NCBI GenBank assembly: GCA_002297185.1
Contig: DBJV01000089.1
Coordinates: forward strand, 1 to 11,854
Source: Christensenella sp. UBA767
GTDB lineage: Bacteria > Bacillota > Clostridia > Christensenellales > CAG-917
Length of the DNA: 11,854 bases
Direction of reading: 5' to 3'
The translations under genes and the position numbers were made by a program. Numbering within the stretch: the first letter of the stretch is position 1; each line of letters begins with the position of its first letter. The notes beneath the pieces were generated by a model. The model saw only the letters and a list, made by a program, of their open reading frames with translations. It had not been told where the DNA came from and did no database searches. This document shows, piece by piece, positions 6,558 through 11,854 of the stretch.

Positions 6558-7232
6558 ATGGCGCACAACGTATTGAAAGCGGAAAACATCAAAAAGACGT
6601 TCACCACGGGTGAGGTTGAGACGCAGGTTTTGAAAGGCGTCGATTTTTGCTTGGATGAGGGCGAATTCGTCGCAATCGTGGGCGAGTCGGGCAGCGGTAA
6701 ATCGACCTTGCTTTATATCCTTGCCGGCATAGACAAGGCGACGGAGGGAAAGGTGGAACTTTTGGGCAACGACCTATCTACGATATCCGACGAGCAGCTT
6801 GCAAAAATGCGCAGAAGTGATTTTTCATTCGTTTATCAATTTGACAATCTTGTACCGAATCTTACGGTGTACGAAAACGTGACTCTTCCGCTTATGCTCG
6901 ACAAAAAGAAGGAGAGCGAGTACAAAGAGCGTGCGCAGGAGATTTTGGAATATCTCGGGATTGCCGACAGGCAAAAGGCGTATCCGAGGCAATTGTCGGG
7001 CGGTGAGCAGCAACGTGTTGCGATTGCTCGCGCGCTTATCACCAATCCCAAAGTCATATTCCTCGACGAGCCGACGGGTAGCCTCGATAAAGAGCGCGGC
7101 AGGCTGGTTATGGAACTTTTGAAGGATATCAACAAAAATCGCGGCGTTGCGCTGGTTATGGTTACCCACTCGCAAGCGCATGCGTCCTATGCCTCGCGCA
7201 TTGTGAAGATGGAGGACGGATTGCTCGCCTGA
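6558..7232 (+). CDS. ABC transporter ATP-binding protein, LolD/MacB type
   Basis: A 224-residue cytoplasmic ATPase that drives the permease encoded next. All motifs are intact: Walker A GESGSGKST (42-50), Q-loop Q94 in YQFDNLVPNLTVYENV, signature LSGGEQQR (146-153), Walker B VIFLDE (166-171), D-loop SLD (175-177) and H-loop H204. The NLxPxLTVxENV segment and short length are typical of the LolD/MacB/FtsE branch, whose partners are FtsX-like permeases working on lipoproteins, peptides or envelope components. The frame is open far upstream (to 6270, across the queH gene), but ATG 6558 is chosen because GGAGG at 6548-6552 is five bases before it, the protein alignment starts there, and the promoter is at 6496-6524. 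The permease ATG follows the stop by one base. Confidence 0.95.
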   Translation: MAHNVLKAENIKKTFTTGEVETQVLKGVDFCLDEGEFVAIVGESGSGKSTLLYILAGIDKATEGKVELLGNDLSTISDEQLAKMRRSDFSFVYQFDNLVPNLTVYENVTLPLMLDKKKESEYKERAQEILEYLGIADRQKAYPRQLSGGEQQRVAIARALITNPKVIFLDEPTGSLDKERGRLVMELLKDINKNRGVALVMVTHSQAHASYASRIVKMEDGLLA

Positions 7233-7233
7233 T

Positions 7234-9660
7234 ATGACCAAACTCGCGTTTAGAAACATACTCTCAAAGCCGTTGCGCTCTACTGCCACGATACTTGCTA
7301 TCGCGGTGGTCGTCGCAATGACTTTTTGTATGATTTCCTTTAAGGACGCGGTTTACGATTACATTTATGCGACGGAAACAGCGGCGGTGGGAAGTGCGGA
7401 TATCGTCATTTCCACGGACAGTAGTAGCGACCGCATCACCAAAGCCGAGCCGCTCAAAAACTTGCAAGAGGCAAAAGAGGTCGTCGCCACACTCAAACTG
7501 TACGCTATGTACGATGATGAGTACGTTATGGTGCGCGGCTTTCAGGCAAACCAAATAGAATCGTTGCAGACGATAAGCGTTTCAAGCGGAGAAATATCCT
7601 CTCTCAAAGAGGGGCGCAACGACGATAACGTCGTTATATCCGAGGCGTGCGCAAAGCATTTCGGACTTGACGTCGGCGATATGTTCAAACTGTCACTCGG
7701 GCAAAGACAAACCACTTGCTACGTCGGAGCAATCGCAAAACAAGAGGGGTATTTCCTTAGCGATGCTCCGTACCAAATTATCGGCACGTCGAGCAATTTT
7801 TCAAAACTCATTACGAGTTCGGTGACGGTCAATCTCTGCAACGAGATATACCTCACGGTCAAAGACGAGGCGGATATCGAGGGCGTTATGCAGAAAATCC
7901 GCGCTATGGACGAGTACAAGGACTTGCTCGTGAAAGAGGCGAAAGACGCCGCTTACGTCAACGAGCAGACGCAAAGTCTGACTGCGCCGGTGGTGCTTGC
8001 AGGCGGCGCGGTGTTCTTGCTCGGCATTGCGATTATCGTGATTTTGTTCGTTATGAGCGAGGGTGAAAAGGTGTCGCTCATCGCAAAACTCAAAATCGTC
8101 GGCGCAACCAAACGCCAACTTATCGGAATATTCCTTATAGAAAGCGCAATTCTTTCCATGCTTGGCACGATTATAGGCTCGGGACTTGCGGTGGGTATGT
8201 TCGTCGCAATTCTCAAACTTACGCTTACGAGCGCGACGGTTTTCAATATCTCCGTGCTGTATCTGTTCGTTGCAGGCATAGTGGGATTTTTCACGGCGAT
8301 ACTAAGTTCGCTTGCGCCTGTATTAAGGGCGTTTAAGGGTACGATACGCGACAATCAATTGGACATCAAGCCTACGTCGAAGTGGCAATTTGCAATTCCG
8401 ATTTGCCTTATTTTGCTCACGGTCGTGAGCGTGATTATAGAGTTTACGGTGGAAAGCGCAACGGGCGCAATGGGCATCGTAAGTCTCGTCCTTGCAATGC
8501 TTGCGCTTGGAACGAGCGCCTCGCCGCTTATGAAAGCGTGCGCCAAAGTTTGCGGAAAATCAAGTGCGCCGTCAATGAAAGTGGCAAGTCTCGATATGAC
8601 GAGAGAAAAGCGTTTTATGCGCTCGTCAACGCTGTTGACGACGGGCATGACGATTGCAATGACGTTGTTCATGGCGTGGTCGGTTACGACGAGCGTGTTT
8701 ACGACTTACGTCAATCAGTTCAGGGATATGGCGTTTATAACCAACGTTCGAGAGAGCGTTGACGTTGACAAATTCAATCAAACGGACGGCGTGAAAAACG
8801 CCACCAAAATGGTTTGGGGACAAGGCGAAATCCTTGTAAATGGAAAGGAAAAGACTATGAATATTCTCGGCTCGGAGGATATTCTAGATATGGTAGATTT
8901 TGAGTACGTTACGCCAAAAGACGTGGTTTATTCACGCATTTCGGAAGATAAACCATACGTTTTTGTGGATATAGCACTTCAAAAGTTGTACGGCATCAAA
9001 GAGGGCGACGTGCTTGAAATGACTTTTGGAAAAGCGAGCGGACAAGTGATTGTCGGCGGCGTTTTGAAACACGAATTGTTCAGCGGAAACTACCTCGTGG
9101 TGTCCGCAAAGACCATGGACGACGTGTTCGGTAAAAAGGTGGATACCGTGCTTGTGGTGTCCGACGGGGACGTGCAAAAGTGCGTTGACGCGCTGCGTTC
9201 GGAATACGCCGTCAACAACTATTACGTGATATCCGCGCTTGACGCATACAAGTGGGATATGGAGAGTATGAACGCCGTGTTTGACCTCATCGGCACGCTT
9301 GCCGTGGTGGTTGCGTTGTTCATATTTGCCGTGACTGTGGCGACTGCGCTTATAGGTAGAGGCGTATCAAAGCAATCGAGAGTTGCCATGTTGAACGCAG
9401 GTATGTCAAAGAACACGTTGCTCAAGACGGAGATTTTGGAACACGCAATCGTTGCGCTCGTGGCGTTCTGCGCCTCGTTCGTCGTGTCGGTGTTGCTTGC
9501 ATCTTGCCTTATCCATGCGCTCCGATTGTTCGGAATGTACTTCGAGTTTATGTATCAGGCGTGGGTGGTTGCCGTCGTAGGCATCGCTATGGGCGTGGGA
9601 TATACGCTTATACCGCTTGTACTCGGTTTCAAAAAAGGTTATACTGTCAAAAAGGGATGA
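7234..9660 (+). CDS. FtsX-like ABC transporter permease
   Basis: An 808-residue membrane protein with two FtsX-type domains and about ten membrane helices, at roughly 16-37, 251-273, 299-329, 339-364, 386-406, 412-432, 464-489, 683-707, 734-763 and 774-803. Two large domains face outside, about 38-250 and 490-680. The first FtsX domain contains the usual SLIAKLKIVGATKRQLIGIFLIESAILSMLGTIIG coupling segment after the second helix; the second has SKQSRVAMLNAGMSKNTLLKTEILEHAIVALVAF in the same place. This ten-helix, two-domain layout is that of DUF214/LolCE-like exporter permeases of Firmicutes rather than the four-helix MacB. Substrate is unknown; family members export peptides or lipids or sense antibiotics. 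It pairs with the ATPase before it and lies two bases from the lipoprotein behind it. Translation is probably coupled to the ATPase; GGAGG at 7211-7215 is far from the ATG. Confidence 0.93.
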   Translation: MTKLAFRNILSKPLRSTATILAIAVVVAMTFCMISFKDAVYDYIYATETAAVGSADIVISTDSSSDRITKAEPLKNLQEAKEVVATLKLYAMYDDEYVMVRGFQANQIESLQTISVSSGEISSLKEGRNDDNVVISEACAKHFGLDVGDMFKLSLGQRQTTCYVGAIAKQEGYFLSDAPYQIIGTSSNFSKLITSSVTVNLCNEIYLTVKDEADIEGVMQKIRAMDEYKDLLVKEAKDAAYVNEQTQSLTAPVVLAGGAVFLLGIAIIVILFVMSEGEKVSLIAKLKIVGATKRQLIGIFLIESAILSMLGTIIGSGLAVGMFVAILKLTLTSATVFNISVLYLFVAGIVGFFTAILSSLAPVLRAFKGTIRDNQLDIKPTSKWQFAIPICLILLTVVSVIIEFTVESATGAMGIVSLVLAMLALGTSASPLMKACAKVCGKSSAPSMKVASLDMTREKRFMRSSTLLTTGMTIAMTLFMAWSVTTSVFTTYVNQFRDMAFITNVRESVDVDKFNQTDGVKNATKMVWGQGEILVNGKEKTMNILGSEDILDMVDFEYVTPKDVVYSRISEDKPYVFVDIALQKLYGIKEGDVLEMTFGKASGQVIVGGVLKHELFSGNYLVVSAKTMDDVFGKKVDTVLVVSDGDVQKCVDALRSEYAVNNYYVISALDAYKWDMESMNAVFDLIGTLAVVVALFIFAVTVATALIGRGVSKQSRVAMLNAGMSKNTLLKTEILEHAIVALVAFCASFVVSVLLASCLIHALRLFGMYFEFMYQAWVVAVVGIAMGVGYTLIPLVLGFKKGYTVKKG

Positions 9661-9662
9661 TT

Positions 9663-11438
9663 ATGAAAAACAAATTGAAAATCGTATCTATATGTCTTGC
9701 GCTGATCGCCATGCTGAGCGTGTGCCTTTTTGCGTGCAACAAAAAGCCCGATCCCGCACAAGAGCGCGCCGACGCGGTGTCGTCCGTGGAAAATGCGTTT
9801 ATGAGCGGCGTTTCGAGCGGTTGGACAAATTCGCTTGACGACGCGAGCCTCAAAGAAAGAGAGGATGCAGGCGACTATATCGTTACGCTCGGTTGGACGA
9901 AGATGATTTGCTCGGTGGTGAGCGAGTCCGATTTGCAGACGGCAAAAATCAAGTCGCTTGCAAGTGCGCTTTCGTCTCAAAACGGCAAGACGTTGCTCGG
10001 CGACTTTGAAAAGAATGCGGAACTTCTTATTCCTCTTCTCAAAGAGGTCGGATTTACTCCAAACGACGTGTCGGCAATCGTGTACGATTTGACGTGCGCA
10101 ATGGTGTCCAAAGGATACAAGACCATTTGCGACATTTATAATCGCCTTATCGACCTCGAACAGACTATGCGCCAAAGCGCGATTTCGGGCAAGGCACTCG
10201 ACAACGTGGTTAAAAACAGGCTTTCAATCAGCGTTGCAAAGAGCGATTTTGTGACTACCGATGCTGAAAAGACAGAGATGCTCACCGCTTTTGCAAACGC
10301 AAAGAACGCGCTCTCGAGGCTCGTATCGTTTGCGTATAACATGTCCGTCAACGCAATTACGGACGACTTGTACGGCAAACTTTTTGACGACAGCGGCGCA
10401 CTCGGCGAAATCACGGAAGGCGAAACCGCAACGCTCGTGGATACGCTCCTTGCAAACGTAAGAGACCTCAAAGACGCACTCGGCACAAGCGATGTTGATT
10501 CGCTCAACGCTGCACTCGATCTCGTGATTGACAAATTCGACAAAAAGACCGTATCTTCGGCAATATATGCGCAAATCGTCAAATACGCAAAGTACGCTTA
10601 TATGGTCGTTGACGTCATTCCGACAATTTGCGACGTCGTAACCTCAAGCGACAATTTGCTCTCGTCCGAGGACTTTATCAAGGACTTTTTGACGGTCGCG
10701 CAAAGCGGAGACGAACTCGGCGTTGCAACAAAACGTATCAATCAATCCATTCTCGTGTCAAGAGCCATACTCAATCTTACGGGCGAGGGCGGATACGACA
10801 AGCAAAAACTCGTTGATATCATAGACGACGTTATAGGCGCAAATACGGGCGAGTATCAAAAAGCGGTGCCGCTTTTCACGCTCGATTTGATGTTCAACTT
10901 TTCATCGCTGTACGACACCATAATTGACGACAGCGGCTCGGATATGTGGGAAGTGGTGCATTCCGACGTTATGACTATGGACGCGCTCGGCACGCAAATC
11001 GCGCTCGTGTTCTTCTTCGATAGCGGATTTGACAATTTCAAAGAGACTTATTACAACTACACGAGAGGGGACGCAACACAGGCGGAACTCCGCAACGCGT
11101 TTAACAGATGCTCATTTGGAAACTTTATAGAAAACGAGCGCATTTTCAGAACGGATGAACTATATACGGCGGATTGGTACGACTACTACGTTACGATTGG
11201 GCTTAACGCCGTCAACGATAAGGTGTCGAGAGTCCTCAAAGATAACGTTGCGGCGGATATCAAGGCGTTTGTCGATGACTATTTTGCGGAACAGTCCGAA
11301 ATGAAAGCGGCAATCCAAACGCTTGCCGATATGAGCATTTTCACGCAGAGCATCAGCGAGGAAGATATAGCCAACGTGTATATTCCGCTTTTGGCAAAGA
11401 GCAGAGTGCTTGGTGCAACGATTTTGTTTATGATGTGA
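9663..11438 (+). CDS. Large lipoprotein of unknown family, ABC operon
   Basis: A 591-residue lipoprotein. Residues 1-24 are a signal peptide (MKNKLKIV, hydrophobic core) with lipobox LFAC; C25 is the predicted lipidated residue, followed by NKKPDPAQ, a typical surface linker. The mature part is rich in Asp, Ala, Ser and Lys and appears mostly helical, with no motif that I can assign. Two loosely similar stretches, GYKTICDIYNRLIDL and VIPTICDVVTSSDNLL, may hint at an old duplication. ATG 9663 is chosen over upstream in-frame starts (to 9504, inside the permease gene) because the signal peptide begins there and GGGA at 9654-9657 is correctly spaced. It starts two bases after the permease stop, so an accessory or cargo role for the transporter is likely; a classical substrate-binding protein fold is not evident. 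The operon ends here without its own terminator before the next promoter. Confidence 0.85.
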   Translation: MKNKLKIVSICLALIAMLSVCLFACNKKPDPAQERADAVSSVENAFMSGVSSGWTNSLDDASLKEREDAGDYIVTLGWTKMICSVVSESDLQTAKIKSLASALSSQNGKTLLGDFEKNAELLIPLLKEVGFTPNDVSAIVYDLTCAMVSKGYKTICDIYNRLIDLEQTMRQSAISGKALDNVVKNRLSISVAKSDFVTTDAEKTEMLTAFANAKNALSRLVSFAYNMSVNAITDDLYGKLFDDSGALGEITEGETATLVDTLLANVRDLKDALGTSDVDSLNAALDLVIDKFDKKTVSSAIYAQIVKYAKYAYMVVDVIPTICDVVTSSDNLLSSEDFIKDFLTVAQSGDELGVATKRINQSILVSRAILNLTGEGGYDKQKLVDIIDDVIGANTGEYQKAVPLFTLDLMFNFSSLYDTIIDDSGSDMWEVVHSDVMTMDALGTQIALVFFFDSGFDNFKETYYNYTRGDATQAELRNAFNRCSFGNFIENERIFRTDELYTADWYDYYVTIGLNAVNDKVSRVLKDNVAADIKAFVDDYFAEQSEMKAAIQTLADMSIFTQSISEEDIANVYIPLLAKSRVLGATILFMM

Positions 11439-11443
11439 GCCGA

Positions 11444-11472
11444 TTGACAAAACGTAGATAATATTGTAAAAT
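11444..11472 (+). promoter_or_regulatory. Near-consensus sigma-A promoter of the small RNA candidate
   Basis: TTGACA (11444-11449, perfect), a 17-base spacer and TAAAAT (11467-11472, 5/6) form the best vegetative promoter in the window. The start point would be about 11479. No ORF with a ribosome binding site follows before the terminator. Confidence 0.8.
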
Positions 11473-11478
11473 AAACAC

Positions 11479-11633
11479 GAAATCAGAAACTATGTGAAAG
11501 CGTCTCAAGTCGGAGTGGCGGTGCTACCAAAACGATGAAAAGCGGACGCAATCGATACGGAGTGTAAGACGACAAGATTATGTTAAGGTGCATTATGTTT
11601 GCGCCGTCGTTTTACGCGACGGCGCAATTTTTT
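11479..11633 (+). ncRNA. Candidate small non-coding RNA, unassigned
   Basis: About 155 nt lie between a near-consensus promoter and a strong terminator, with no convincing ORF. Possible pairings are CGTCT (11501-11505) with AGACG (11567-11571), which would close the body. Inside it are GGT/ACC (11520-11528) and a CGAT/ATCG stem (11533-11536 with 11551-11554) capped by GC-GGAC-GC. CGGAGTG occurs twice (11511-11517 and 11558-11564). I do not recognise 6S, SRP, tmRNA, RNase P or a common riboswitch core. A terminated riboswitch leader is possible, but the next feature downstream is repeat DNA and a minus-strand terminator, which favours a free-standing RNA. It could also be the 3' tail of the ABC operon transcript. 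Confidence 0.5.
11599..11633 (+). terminator. Rho-independent terminator
   Basis: An 11-bp perfect stem (TTGCGCCGTCG at 11599-11609, complement at 11617-11627) with a seven-base loop is followed by six T at 11628-11633. It ends the small RNA candidate and also any read-through from the ABC operon. Confidence 0.95.
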
Positions 11634-11635
11634 AA

Positions 11636-11666
11636 TTAATATTTAAAAATTAATAATTAATAATTG
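11636..11666. repeat. AT-rich tract with 7-bp tandem repeat
   Basis: The tract is made only of A and T up to 11665, with the unit ATTAATA repeated about two and a half times at 11649-11665. It directly abuts the structured repeat on its right and looks like the edge of an interspersed element rather than a regulatory site. Confidence 0.6.
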
Positions 11667-11801
11667 CGGAAGGCGTAGCCTTATCCGAATGGGAAATACT
11701 CCACTTGTCATTCCGTCAATGTCGCCGTTCGGAAACCCTTGCAAGCAAGTTTCCTCGCTCGACATTGGCGCAACAATGTTGCTCCTCGCAATGACATAAG
11801 G
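11667..11801. repeat. Inverted-repeat element with nested hairpins (MITE- or REP-like)
   Basis: CCTTAT (11679-11684) and ATAAGG (11796-11801) are inverted. Next inward, TGTCATTCCG (11706-11715) pairs with CGCAATGACA (11787-11796) at 9 of 10 positions. Inside are CAATGTCG/CGACATTG (11717-11724, 11760-11767), GGAAAC/GTTTCC (11731-11736, 11749-11754) and a perfect hairpin GCAACA-A-TGTTGC (11770-11782). A further small hairpin, CGGAAGGC with GCCTTaTCCG (11667-11687), lies at the left edge. Together they fold as a branched cruciform. There is no coding potential, transposase or clear target duplication within view. Whether it is repeated elsewhere in the genome cannot be seen here. Confidence 0.6.
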
Positions 11802-11812
11802 AAGAAATAATC

Positions 11813-11833
11813 AAAAACCGCGCCGAAGGCGCG
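11813..11833 (-). terminator. Rho-independent terminator facing the minus strand
   Basis: Read on the minus strand, a 6-bp GC-only stem (11833-11828 with 11824-11819, triloop TTC) is followed by G and five T (11817-11813). It would end a gene transcribed leftward from beyond the right edge. Bases 11834-11854 hold nothing else that I can identify. Confidence 0.6.
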
Positions 11834-11854
11834 CACACCAAGCAAGCGATATAG

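Noticed and set aside
9504..9662. N-terminal extension of the large lipoprotein into the permease gene
   Set aside because: It overlaps conserved permease helices; the signal peptide with lipobox starts at 9663 behind GGGA, so the extension is not translated.
11479..11600. Possible 6S RNA or known riboswitch
   Set aside because: The 5' and 3' ends do not form the long closing stem of 6S RNA, and no conserved core of a riboswitch class that I know is visible; kept as an unassigned candidate RNA.
1..11854. CRISPR array, tRNA or rRNA genes, integrase or transposase
   Set aside because: No regularly spaced repeats, no tRNA-like cloverleaf with a T-loop signature, no rRNA signatures and no recombinase ORF were seen on either strand.

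Overview
The window looks like chromosomal DNA of a Gram-positive, anaerobe-type Firmicute (Clostridia-like, possibly an uncultured gut lineage). The basis is an archaeal/vacuolar-type (V/A-type) ATPase operon, strong AAGGAGG-type ribosome binding sites, vegetative sigma-A promoters, lipobox lipoproteins with short Lys-rich signal peptides, and an ECF sigma factor operon. The taxonomic placement is inference; no rRNA or other marker is present.

Layout. (1) 1-2130: the 3' end of a V/A-type ATPase operon, with the tail of catalytic subunit A followed by complete subunits B and D, overlapping by one base at each junction. (2) 2148-3431: directly behind subunit D, with its own ribosome binding site, a single-gene fusion of an N-terminal TIR domain to a class I SAM-dependent methyltransferase; a hairpin follows. 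This is the most unusual gene here and a candidate stress or phage-defence effector. (3) 3535-5689: an ECF-type promoter, a lipoprotein with three clear PepSY repeats (plus a degenerate fourth), an ECF sigma factor, and a membrane anti-sigma-like protein whose outer domain is also PepSY. This reads as a self-contained, autoregulated envelope-sensing module. It ends at a bidirectional terminator shared with (4) 5799-6401 on the minus strand: queH, epoxyqueuosine reductase, the last step of queuosine synthesis; its promoter appears to place the transcript start on the start codon. (5) 6496-11438, divergent from queH: a promoter, a LolD/MacB-type ABC ATPase, an 808-residue ten-helix FtsX-like permease and a 591-residue lipoprotein of unknown family, closely packed as one operon. 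(6) 11439-11854: no protein gene. It holds a near-consensus promoter, a ~155-nt transcribed region ending in a strong terminator (a candidate unassigned small RNA), an AT-rich tandem repeat, a ~125-bp inverted-repeat element with nested hairpins, and a terminator facing the minus strand.

How the parts relate: the ATPase and queH are housekeeping. The PepSY/ECF module and the ABC/lipoprotein operon both work at the cell surface, but nothing in the sequence links them to each other. The TIR-methyltransferase is more AT-rich than its neighbours and sits at an operon end, consistent with an accessory gene added to the chromosome.
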